A stretch of DNA of 64,000 nt from Bacillus sp. Marseille-Q3570 (lineage in GTDB: Bacteria > Bacillota > Bacilli > Bacillales > Fictibacillaceae), in NCBI RefSeq assembly GCF_946151055.1, contig NZ_CAMGYZ010000001.1, positions 1 through 64,000 on the forward strand, in the 5' to 3' direction. Shown here piece after piece: positions 51,555 to 59,433 of this stretch (positions within the stretch are counted from its first letter, which is position 1; the number at the start of each line of letters is the position of its first letter). The position numbers and the translations under genes are program-made. The notes below the pieces were generated by a model. The model was not told the DNA's origin. It saw only the letters and a program-made list of their open reading frames with translations, and did not search any database.

Positions 51555-52589
51555 GTGCTGAAAAATGATAATCTTATTGAAAACACATTAAGACGAATTA
51601 ATGATATTGAAGATTTTTCCGGAGTCGTCCATATGGAAAAGGATAAAGAGACTCTCCTTCTTACCCATGCAGGGTATGCTAATCGGACAGAAAAAATTGC
51701 AAATAAAATAGATACCCGATTCGGAATCGCTTCCGGATGTAAACTTTTCACAGCTGTAGCGATCTGCCAATTAGTAGAAAATGGAATGTTATCTTTTGAG
51801 ACAAAGATAACGGATTGTCTTGATTTTGATTTCCCGAACTTTGATCCAGATGTAACAGTTCATCATCTTTTGACCCATAGCGCTGGGACTCCAGATTATT
51901 TCGACGAGGATGTATTGGATGACTTTGAGGAGCTTTGGATCAAGCAACCTATGTATCTTTTAAAAGAATTGGAAGATTTTCTCCCTATGTTTCAAAAAAA
52001 GAATATGAGCTTTAAACCGGGTGAAAGATTTCATTACAATAATGCAGGGTTCATCCTTCTCGGCTTGATTGTGGAGAAGAGGACCGGAGTTAGGTTTACT
52101 GATTATATAGAAGAGAACATTTTCAGAAGATGCGAAATGAATGAATCAGGATATTTTTCATTAGACAGACTCCCTGAGAATACTGCCCTGGGATACATTG
52201 AAGAAACGGATGGAACATGGAGGACAAATACATACTCCATTCCTATAAAAGGCGGATCCGATGGAGGTGCATACGTCAGTGCATCAGATATGAATAAGTT
52301 TTGGGATGGACTATTCAGCTATAAGCTCTTAGATTTAACAACTACAAACAAGTTGTTAAATCCATACATTGAGGTTAAGCCTGATGTCTATTACGGATAT
52401 GGAATTTGGATTAATAAAAAGGAAAATGATGTTTTCAAATATCATGTGATGGGATATGATCCTGGGGTCAGTTTCCATTCTGCGTTCTATCCAGAGAGCG
52501 GAATCAAACTCACTATCCCTTCCAATCAAAATAATGGACCATACAAGATCATGAAACTACTTGAGGATGAAGTACTATCCAAAGGATAA
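51555..52589 (+). CDS. Serine beta-lactamase-like hydrolase
   Basis: The product of about 344 residues is a class C/DD-peptidase-type serine hydrolase with SxxK in IASGCKLF (Ser60, Lys63), YNNAGFILLGLIVE (the YxN triad) and a late GGSDGGAYVSA segment. No signal peptide is present, so it is probably an intracellular esterase or peptidase and not a secreted beta-lactamase. The start GTG 51555 follows AGGAGGGG; an open frame upstream to 51456 runs through the R1 repeat and is not used. Confidence 0.85.
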   Translation: MLKNDNLIENTLRRINDIEDFSGVVHMEKDKETLLLTHAGYANRTEKIANKIDTRFGIASGCKLFTAVAICQLVENGMLSFETKITDCLDFDFPNFDPDVTVHHLLTHSAGTPDYFDEDVLDDFEELWIKQPMYLLKELEDFLPMFQKKNMSFKPGERFHYNNAGFILLGLIVEKRTGVRFTDYIEENIFRRCEMNESGYFSLDRLPENTALGYIEETDGTWRTNTYSIPIKGGSDGGAYVSASDMNKFWDGLFSYKLLDLTTTNKLLNPYIEVKPDVYYGYGIWINKKENDVFKYHVMGYDPGVSFHSAFYPESGIKLTIPSNQNNGPYKIMKLLEDEVLSKG

Positions 52590-52633
52590 GGCAGGACAAG
52601 TGCTCAAAAGAAGTGTTCTAGGACCGTAAACTA

Positions 52634-52672
52634 AAAACCAAGAGAGCTCGGAACGCAAGCTCTCTTGGTTTT
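52634..52672. terminator. Bidirectional terminator
   Basis: CCAAGAGAGCT (52638-52648) pairs with AAGCTCTCTTGG, with A-rich bases before and TTTT after. It separates the serine hydrolase gene from the convergent 52680 gene. Confidence 0.85.
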
Positions 52673-52679
52673 GATATAA

Positions 52680-52994
52680 TCATTTCTTTCCATTCTTTTT
52701 CTTCCGTTTTTCAATTTCCTCCGTAATCACAAAAGCAAGGTCTTCGTTACCGAACATCGATAAGACTCCGAGTAATGTCTGATCACCGATTTCCCCGGCT
52801 TCTTCTTTTGATACAGTTAGATCGAATGCCTGTTTAAGTGATGGATTGGAGGCTTGTTTTGGATAGGCTCTCTTATAAAGTTCTTCAGGATCAAGATCAT
52901 TGTTAACACACCATTGCGCAAAAACAAGAATCATCATCTGTTCATCCCGTTGATAATTTTCGATTATCTTTTCTTGCATATCTTTAGAATTCAT
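52680..52994 (-). CDS. Hypothetical small soluble protein
   Basis: The 104-residue product is helical, beginning MNSKDMQEKIIENYQRDEQMMILVFAQWCVNNDLDPEELYKRAYP and ending with a basic tail (EEIEKRKKKNGKK). I do not recognise a family, though the composition fits conserved Bacillaceae orphans. RBS AGGGGA lies before ATG 52994. It is single and ends at the shared terminator. Confidence 0.65.
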   Translation of the reverse strand: MNSKDMQEKIIENYQRDEQMMILVFAQWCVNNDLDPEELYKRAYPKQASNPSLKQAFDLTVSKEEAGEIGDQTLLGVLSMFGNEDLAFVITEEIEKRKKKNGKK

Positions 52995-53103
52995 CTAAAA
53001 TTCCCCTCTGCGTTACTTTACTATATATGATTCATTATATCGAATACCAGAACAAAGTGAAAAGGGGAAACACTATTGATTAAACAAAAAAACCTTGTTG
53101 TCG

Positions 53104-53569
53104 GTCGCTCTTTTTTAAAGGATTGTCGCTTTTGAGTCATTTTGAAAAACTCAACTTATGCAAGTTGAATAGAGCAAGGTGCGAGACTCCTTGAAAATGA
53201 AAATCGTATTTTCTTCGTGCGGTGTAACGCTGCCGAAGCTTTCCTTGTCCTGCGGGATCAGCGTGCCTACTACCTGAATAATCTCCTCGCATGGCATGCA
53301 ACGAGGAAGCTCGCTTCGATAGGACTTTCTTGTAGACGCAGGAGGACAAATGCTTCCTTGAAAAGGAGACTCCTGAGGTCGCAAGGCAACGAGTGGGCTA
53401 ACCCCACGCCCCGCAGAAAGCGAGCACACTGGAGCGGAAATCAACGCATTTTAAAGAAAACTTGGTGAGACCAAGCCTTTTGTAGGTCGAGCCTTAGTTG
53501 CCCTTATACTGAAGAAAGTATTTATACTTTCTTTAAGTGCAAGAGCAACAAAGTTTTCAAAAACAGCCG
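53104..53569 (+). repeat. Repeat family R1, longest copy
   Basis: Ends as in the other copies (GCTCTTTTTTAAAGGATTGTCGCTTTT and AAGAGCAACAAAGTTTTCAAAAACAGCC). The 3' core is conserved, while the middle holds several nested inverted pieces such as CTCCTCGCATGGCATGCAACGAGGAAG and GGAGGACAAATGCTTCC. At about 466 bases it is the longest copy seen. Confidence 0.8.
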
Positions 53570-53627
53570 AAAATTTCACTTCAACCAAAATAGTCAGATA
53601 TCAACAGTATTATTTAACAAATCCAAA

Positions 53628-53668
53628 TTAAAAAGCGTATCCTGCAAAAATTCCAGGACACGCTTCAT
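53628..53668 (-). terminator. Terminator of the guanylate-kinase-like operon (minus strand)
   Basis: On the minus strand AAGCGTGTCCTGG pairs with CAGGATACGCTT, followed by TTTTAATTT. Confidence 0.7.
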
Positions 53669-53695
53669 TTAATTAACGGTGATCTAATCCTTATT

Positions 53696-53827
53696 CAAAA
53701 AATCAATGAACTCACGAACGATTTCGATATCTCCTGTGACTAAGAGAGCAGGGAGGAGCATTATGAATCCAAATACTGCAAGGTTTGAAAGTACAATGAT
53801 CCGGAGTGCTTTTCTGAAAGCTTTCAT
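53696..53827 (-). CDS. Small membrane protein of 43 residues
   Basis: A frame MKAFRKALRIIVLSNLAVFGFIMLLPALLVTGDIEIVREFIDF ends in TGA at 53696. It has one membrane helix with a basic N terminus (inside) and an acidic C terminus. GGAAGTG lies 7 bases before the ATG. It lies 37 bases after the guanylate-kinase-like gene on the same strand and precedes the terminator, so it is probably the second gene of that operon. No family is recognised. Confidence 0.5.
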
Positions 53828-53864
53828 TGTTTTTCACTTCCTTACTTTTTCTTTAACACGAACA

Positions 53865-54455
53865 TCAATACTCGGATTCGATATAGTTTCTGTCCAGATA
53901 GGTTTCGACAAGCTCACTAATTTGATAAGATACTTGAGGTAAATCATAATTTTCGAAAGCATGTTCACAACCATTTTTGTAATTCATGGTTTCATCATAG
54001 TGTGCCATATGCCGGCGGATTGCAGCCTCATCATCTTGCCGTTCCTTTTGACGTTTGATGACAGTGTCTCGATCTGCATAAATGAAAATCCGGATGACGT
54101 TTTCTCCGTACATATGCTTCAGTTTATCTGCACCTTCAGGGTTCAGTGCTAGATAAACTAATTTATGGTCCTTGAAAGTATTCACAATGTCCTGTTCACG
54201 GATACCATAGCGGAAACCATCTATATCGACACATTCCAAAAATTCATTCTGTTGCTGCATCTTTTGAAACGTTTCTTCACTTACAAAATGATAGTCTTTA
54301 CCTTCTTCTTCATAATGACGAGGCTTCCGAGTCGTGTAAGATAACACCGTTTCCATATCAAAAACTGTAGCAACCATCTTCGCTAGTGTTTTTCGACCTG
54401 AACCATCTGGACCCGTGTAAATGAAGATCTTTTCATCATCTTTTACTTGATACAT
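53865..54455 (-). CDS. Guanylate-kinase-like protein with altered P-loop
   Basis: The 196-residue product follows the guanylate kinase layout: TGPDGSGRKTLAKMVATVF (P-loop), VLSYTTRKPRHYEEEGKDYHFVSEETFQKM (GMP-binding loop) and LVYLALNPEGADKLK. In the P-loop the residue expected to be Lys is Arg, with Lys one position on. So it may bind nucleotide without normal kinase activity; it is not the housekeeping Gmk. A divergent gene lies upstream. Confidence 0.75.
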   Translation of the reverse strand: MYQVKDDEKIFIYTGPDGSGRKTLAKMVATVFDMETVLSYTTRKPRHYEEEGKDYHFVSEETFQKMQQQNEFLECVDIDGFRYGIREQDIVNTFKDHKLVYLALNPEGADKLKHMYGENVIRIFIYADRDTVIKRQKERQDDEAAIRRHMAHYDETMNYKNGCEHAFENYDLPQVSYQISELVETYLDRNYIESEY

Positions 54456-54594
54456 ATAAAACCTCCTTTTAAAGTGTTAGAAATTTCAGTTATTTTATTA
54501 TACCATAAATTAGCAACGTCTGCTGATATCGTGTTTGCTCTAACACCTTGCCGGGTATATTGGGAGTGTACCAAAAATCAGAAGGAGGCTAATG

Positions 54595-54924
54595 ATGTCA
54601 CACGAAAATCACCAATCTTTGATCAACACCTTACACGAATGCATGGTAGCATGCAACCACTGTTATGATGCATGTTTGAAGGAAGATGACCTAAAAATGA
54701 TGGTTGATTGTATCCGAATGGATAGAGAATGTGCTGACATGTGTTCTTTTCTGGAACAAGCACTAGGAAGAGGGACTCCATTTACGGCGGAGTTAGCTAA
54801 AGCATGTGCTGATATTTGTGAAGCTTGCGGAAACGAATGTAAGAAGCATGATCATGACCACTGCCAAAAATGCGCAGAGGCATGCTTCAAATGTGCAGAC
54901 GCTTGTAAAAGTCTAATAGCTTGA
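54595..54924 (+). CDS. Four-helix copper-binding protein (Csp-like)
   Basis: The product of about 109 residues is Cys-rich with four helices: CMVACNHCYDACLKEDD, CIRMDRECADMCSFLEQ, CADICEACGNECKKH and CQKCAEACFKCADACKSL, the pattern of DUF326 / Csp3-like proteins that store many Cu(I) ions inside a four-helix bundle. It is cytosolic (no signal peptide). ATG 54595 follows GAAGGAGG by 6 bases; ATG 54592 is equally open. A terminator follows. Confidence 0.88.
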   Translation: MSHENHQSLINTLHECMVACNHCYDACLKEDDLKMMVDCIRMDRECADMCSFLEQALGRGTPFTAELAKACADICEACGNECKKHDHDHCQKCAEACFKCADACKSLIA

Positions 54925-54972
54925 TGAAAACAGGGATTTGGGCACATACACCGTATCCAAGTTGTCTATAAT

Positions 54973-55009
54973 TAAGAGGCTGATCCAATGGATCGGCCTC
55001 TTTTAATTG
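54973..55009 (+). terminator. Intrinsic terminator after the copper-binding protein
   Basis: AAGAGGCTGATCC pairs with GGATCGGCCTCTT around AAT, followed by TTAATT. Confidence 0.8.
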
Positions 55010-55102
55010 ATCAAAGATGAATGAATAATTGAACTGCGAAAAGTAAAAAATGTGAGGGTGAAGTTCCGCATCTAAACATTGGAGAATGATGGAGAAGAGA
55101 AT

Positions 55103-56308
55103 ATGAAAGAGAATAAGTTAGCTCTGTTGGCTTTAGCTTCGATTCCGCTGTTGATGACCTTAGGCAACTCGATGTTCATCCCCGTACTTCCAATCATCGA
55201 AAAGGAAATCAACATTACATCTTTCCAAGCTAGTCTGATCATTACAATTTACTCGGTCATCGCCATTATCTTCATCCCTATTGCCGGTTATCTATCCGAT
55301 TATTTCGGTCGAAAAAAAGTCATCATTCCCAGCTTGATTCTAGTCGGAGCAGGGGGTGTGATTAGTGGATGGGGAGCGATTTTTTCAAATAGTCCTTATC
55401 TTTGGATCATGTTTGGACGGCTCTTGCAGGGAGCAGGTGCGGCTGGTGCATTTCCAGTTGTGTTACCAACAGTAGGTGATCTTTTCAAAGATGAAGATGA
55501 AGTTAGTGCAGGACTTGGCCTCATCGAAACATCCAATACATTTGGAAAAGTGCTCAGCCCGATATTAGGAGCTTTACTCGCAATCTGGGCCTGGTATATC
55601 CCTTTTTGGTCTGTGCCATTTTTAGCTGTAACCGCGGTCATTTTGATGTTGTTATTTGTAAAACCTCCAAAAGAAACCAATAAACCTGAACCATTTGCTG
55701 AATTTTTCAAGGTTTTGAAACAAATTTTCAAAAAGAATGGCAGGTGGTTGTACGGGGTTTTTATGCTTGGTGGTTTGAACATGTTTGTCATCTTTGGTTT
55801 TCTCATTTATCTATCATCATCATTAGAGAGCAGATTCGATATTACAGGAGTCATGAAGGGGATTTATTTAGCGGTTCCGCTGCTTGCACTATGTGTGGCT
55901 TCTTATATCACTGGAAAAAGGGTAGGTAACGATAAAAGAAGTATGGATCGTTTGATTTTGATCGGGAATTTGATTTCTACTGGTGCATTATGCTCATTAT
56001 TGTTTATGAATTCATTAGGTTTGATCATTTTGTTTCTTTCTGTTTCCGGTCTTGGTATCGGAATTGGATTACCTTGTTTAGATGCATTGATTACAGAAGG
56101 AATCGAGAAAGAAGAGAGGGGAACGATCACGTCATTCTACAGCAGTATGCGATTTATTGGTGTGGCGGCTGGCCCGCCAGTCGTTTCAGTTCTACTAACT
56201 TCTTCAGAGAACCATGTCTTTCTGACACTATCTTCAGTCAGTCTGTTGGCTGTCACCATCACTCTTTTCACCTTACAACAAAAACCAGCATTGGGAGAGC
56301 AAATGTGA
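55103..56308 (+). CDS. MFS transporter, drug/solute exporter type
   Basis: The 401-residue product has 12 helices. The motif A loop is YLSDYFGRKKVIIPSLILVG after helix 2, GRLLQGAGAAGAFPVVLPTVGDLF is motif C-like, and the second half starts at about 215 after a cytosolic linker. It most likely exports a small toxic compound by proton antiport. ATG 55103 follows GGAGAAGAG; an upstream frame to 55079 is not needed. It converges with the LVIVD gene. Confidence 0.82.
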   Translation: MKENKLALLALASIPLLMTLGNSMFIPVLPIIEKEINITSFQASLIITIYSVIAIIFIPIAGYLSDYFGRKKVIIPSLILVGAGGVISGWGAIFSNSPYLWIMFGRLLQGAGAAGAFPVVLPTVGDLFKDEDEVSAGLGLIETSNTFGKVLSPILGALLAIWAWYIPFWSVPFLAVTAVILMLLFVKPPKETNKPEPFAEFFKVLKQIFKKNGRWLYGVFMLGGLNMFVIFGFLIYLSSSLESRFDITGVMKGIYLAVPLLALCVASYITGKRVGNDKRSMDRLILIGNLISTGALCSLLFMNSLGLIILFLSVSGLGIGIGLPCLDALITEGIEKEERGTITSFYSSMRFIGVAAGPPVVSVLLTSSENHVFLTLSSVSLLAVTITLFTLQQKPALGEQM

Positions 56309-56356
56309 AGGAAACTTGGCTCAATGAAACCCCAGGTGCTGCTGAGTCTTAGTTCA
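56306..56356 (+). repeat. Degenerate R1-like fragment
   Basis: GAAGGAAACTTGGCTCAATGAAACC and GGTGCTGCTGAGTCTTAGTTC resemble the R1 core but no stem follows. It overlaps the end of the MFS gene slightly. Confidence 0.35.
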
Positions 56357-56373
56357 CTGTCATTTATAATTTA

Positions 56374-56415
56374 AACAAGGAGCGACTTGTCATCTATAAG
56401 TCAGCTCCTTGTTTA
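56374..56415. terminator. Bidirectional terminator
   Basis: AAGGAGCGACTT pairs with AAGTCAGCTCCTT around GTCATCTAT, with AA-rich DNA before and TGTTT after. It lies between convergent genes. Confidence 0.8.
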
Positions 56416-56421
56416 TCGCTA

Positions 56422-57789
56422 TCATTTTTGTCCGTTATTTTTCAATAGTACTTTAAGTCCTTCGCCCATATCAGAGGCAAGGATATAATTCCTATCTACA
56501 AACACTCCCCAGATATAGGCTTGTTCGGGAACATACTTTCCAATTTCAACCGGTTCTGAAGGATTTGTGATGTCGACAGCTCTTACTCCTCCTGCATAAT
56601 GCGATAGATATAAAGTGTTTCCTTGTACTTTCGGATCATGGACCGTATTCGCAAAGGTGACACCATCCTCTACATTATCAACTAGATCAGTCTTGAACGT
56701 ACTTAAAAGTTTGGGTTCTGTTTTATCCTTGATATCGAAAATTCTAGTATAACCATACGATTCTTCATATCCTTCTCTAGAAGGAGCATAAACTTCCCGC
56801 GTTTCAATCAAGACATTTCCACCATTTGCAATAGCTGATGAGTGTGCAGATCCTTGAACATCAGGTGCAAAATCGGTACGGCCAAGATATTCTACGTCGT
56901 TCGGATTCGAAATATCCAACATGATCGTCCCTAGATCCCAAAATGATAGGAAAGCTGTCTGGCCGTTCTCATCTGTCATAGTACTGTGATTGAATACCGG
57001 GCGAGTCTTTCCGTCAGGAGATTCCCAGTGGTAACCATTGAAGTCGTCTGGTACTTCTTCCAACATCCTTGGATCGAATTCATAAAGGGTATTCGGATTT
57101 GCCGGGTCTGAAACATCCACTAACGCAAAATCCTTTTGCTCCCCGTGTGTGTAGTAATCCGCATATGGATTCGCTGTCAACACAAGCGGCTTATTTCCTT
57201 GGACCGTCAGATACAACTCATGGGTGCCGGGAACCCTTTTATCAAGTTCCCAAAAACCCAAACGTTCAGGTTCATATGGATCTGACACATCATATAGTAG
57301 GAATCCACCTTTAGAAAGTGGATTATCACGGTTTAGCTGTTGAATGCTTACCACTGCCAAATCACCCTTGAAGTAAGGAGTGTTTACCGTTTTTACGATA
57401 ACTTTTTCCTGCCAGGTTCCTGGAATTTCTTCGGCAAATCTGGATACTTCAACTGGGTTCGATGGGTCCTTGAGGTCAAAGACCCGGACCCCGCCATTTC
57501 CGCCACCTGATGTATGAGTTCCTAGATAAGCGAAGCCTTTATACGCATACACATCTGCAGTTGAATTCTTTTTCCCGTTGTACTCTTTGAGTGGAACCGC
57601 AGCGGCTTCATTCCAATTGGCCAGGTTTTTTGCTCCTTCAACCATAGGAATTTCGTTTAATTCTGCCTCGTGAGATCCTTTTTCAATGGAGATGTCGTCC
57701 AGGGTATCGTGTGCTGAAACAGCTGGTGCTAATAATGAAAAACTCATGATCCCGGCTAGTGCCGTATGTAGGACTACTTTCTTATTCAA
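56422..57789 (-). CDS. Secreted LVIVD-repeat protein
   Basis: The 455-residue product has a signal peptide (VVLHTALAGIMSFSLLAPAVSA) and at least five propeller-like repeats of the type VRVFDLKDPSNPVEVSRF, FLLYDVSDPYEPERLGFW, FALVDVSDPANPNTLYEF, IMLDISNPNDVEYLGR and VRAVDITNPSEPVEIGKY. These LVIVD repeats form a beta-propeller on the cell surface or in the medium. The function is unknown. TTG start after GGAGGAA. Confidence 0.85.
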   Translation of the reverse strand: MNKKVVLHTALAGIMSFSLLAPAVSAHDTLDDISIEKGSHEAELNEIPMVEGAKNLANWNEAAAVPLKEYNGKKNSTADVYAYKGFAYLGTHTSGGGNGGVRVFDLKDPSNPVEVSRFAEEIPGTWQEKVIVKTVNTPYFKGDLAVVSIQQLNRDNPLSKGGFLLYDVSDPYEPERLGFWELDKRVPGTHELYLTVQGNKPLVLTANPYADYYTHGEQKDFALVDVSDPANPNTLYEFDPRMLEEVPDDFNGYHWESPDGKTRPVFNHSTMTDENGQTAFLSFWDLGTIMLDISNPNDVEYLGRTDFAPDVQGSAHSSAIANGGNVLIETREVYAPSREGYEESYGYTRIFDIKDKTEPKLLSTFKTDLVDNVEDGVTFANTVHDPKVQGNTLYLSHYAGGVRAVDITNPSEPVEIGKYVPEQAYIWGVFVDRNYILASDMGEGLKVLLKNNGQK

Positions 57790-58056
57790 TATAATTCCTC
57801 CAATTCAAATGGTTTCCAACAAAATAGCACATGTTTTCTGAAAAATCAGCAATTTTCGTATAAATAAGCTGAAAGGCAGGGGTTAAAAGTTTTATATGAA
57901 ATATACAATTGCCTATATAACCTGAAAAACTACTCCAAAAATCAAAAGAACAGGGCGTAAAGTCACGGTTATGTATTGGTAACCCGGTTTGAAATGTTCT
58001 TCAGAGTGGAATGAATAGGCGAAAGGGGAAGACTATTGACTTCGAGGTGTCTCACT

Positions 58057-59004
58057 ATGAAAAAATTAACGAACCAACTGTTGGAAGAACTCGTAACGGA
58101 ATGTAGACCATATTCCCGAGATGGTACAGTCGTAAAAGATATACCGGGACAAGGTACGATCGATCAAAATAAATTAGGTGTCTGTATCATCAATATGGAC
58201 AATGAAGTTTTCTCAGCAGGGGATACAGATATGAAGTTCACACTCCAAAGCGCTTCTAAAATTGTCAGTCTGATGATGGCGCTGGATGACTTCGGAAAAG
58301 ATGAAGTATTTCAAAATGTCGGGATGGAACCGATGGGTGATTTCTACAATTCAATCAGTCATCTTGAATCACACGATGTAACGAAGCCCTTCAATCCGAT
58401 GGTGAATGCTGGTGCAATCGCCGTTGCTGCTATGATCAAAGGAAAAGATCTTGAAGATAAATTCGGTCGAGTCCTTAAAAGATTAAGGCAGATTACAAAT
58501 AATAATTCCATAAAAATGAATCAAGAGGTCTATGAATCTGAAAAATTGAAAGGTGATCGTAATCGTTCACTCGCTTATTTTATGAAAAGTACTGGAGCGA
58601 TTGCTCATGACATAGATGAAACATTGGATTTATATTTCCGTATCAATTCAATTGACGTCCACACAACCGATCTTGCCAAACTCGGCGCTTTTTTTGCAAA
58701 TGGCGGCAGGTCACCTAAAACAGAGGAACAGATGATTCCAATGGAACACATCAATACGATTGAGGCGATCATGATGACGTCAGGAATGTATAATGAAGCA
58801 GGCAAATATGCAGTTGAGGTCGGATTCCCAATAAAAAGCGGTGTCAGTGGATGTATCATCGGTTCAGTTCCTGGTCGATGCGGAATCGGCATCATTGGTC
58901 CGGCCATCAATGAAAAAGGGAACAGTACCGCGGGAGGTGCACTTCTCCAAAGAATTTCCCGTAACTTGGAGCTTAACATTTTTTCAGTGATTCGTAATGG
59001 TTGA
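58057..59004 (+). CDS. glsA: Glutaminase
   Basis: The 315-residue enzyme belongs to the serine-dependent glutaminase family and hydrolyses glutamine to glutamate and ammonia. It has the active-site SxxK in LQSASKIVS (Ser65, Lys68), the family phrase DVTKPFNPMVNAGAIAVAAM, SLAYFMKSTGAI and the C-terminal VPGRCGIGIIGPAINEKGNSTAGGALL. ATG 58057 follows GAGGTG; a TTG at 58036 after AAAGGGG is an alternative. Confidence 0.93.
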   Translation: MKKLTNQLLEELVTECRPYSRDGTVVKDIPGQGTIDQNKLGVCIINMDNEVFSAGDTDMKFTLQSASKIVSLMMALDDFGKDEVFQNVGMEPMGDFYNSISHLESHDVTKPFNPMVNAGAIAVAAMIKGKDLEDKFGRVLKRLRQITNNNSIKMNQEVYESEKLKGDRNRSLAYFMKSTGAIAHDIDETLDLYFRINSIDVHTTDLAKLGAFFANGGRSPKTEEQMIPMEHINTIEAIMMTSGMYNEAGKYAVEVGFPIKSGVSGCIIGSVPGRCGIGIIGPAINEKGNSTAGGALLQRISRNLELNIFSVIRNG

Positions 59005-59028
59005 AAATAATGATCGTAGACCTAAATA

Positions 59029-59067
59029 AAGAGAATGTCCCTAACCTAATAGGACATTCTCTTTTTG
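59029..59067 (+). terminator. Intrinsic terminator after glsA
   Basis: AGAGAATGTCC (59030-59040) pairs with GGACATTCTCT, followed by TTTT. Confidence 0.85.
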
Positions 59068-59433
59068 TTGTTTTTGACGGAGTGTGGATAAATTAATAGA
59101 AAAAATCCATAGATTGATTCACAGAATTAAAAAATATATCAAGAAGTAGAATTTCCTTTCATTTTGCATAGTTTTCTATCGGATTTTATGCTAATTTAGA
59201 ATACGGGTTTTTACTATTTAGAAGACTCATCTCATCGAATTTGGGGTATACCATAATACAGGATATTTTAGGCATCGTTTCCTCAATTTATGTTACTCCG
59301 AAAAAACTTTGTATCTCATGTACACTTTATTTGTACTAGAGGCATGAAAACGATACACTAATAGCAGCAAATTTCTTTAAAATACCCAACGAGATTACAA
59401 AATTCATCATTAGCATTTTGGAGGTATTAACAA
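59068..59433. promoter_or_regulatory. Upstream region of odhAB with possible cre site
   Basis: The 366 bases hold no gene. ATGAAAACGATACACT at 59344-59359 resembles a CcpA-binding cre site with two mismatches, and odhAB is carbon-repressed in B. subtilis. A -10-like patch near 59331-59336 is weak. I cannot confirm either. Confidence 0.35.

Noticed and set aside
53217-53468. Frames inside the longest R1 repeat
   Set aside because: They are not kept in the other copies and carry no ribosome binding site; the repeat is non-coding.
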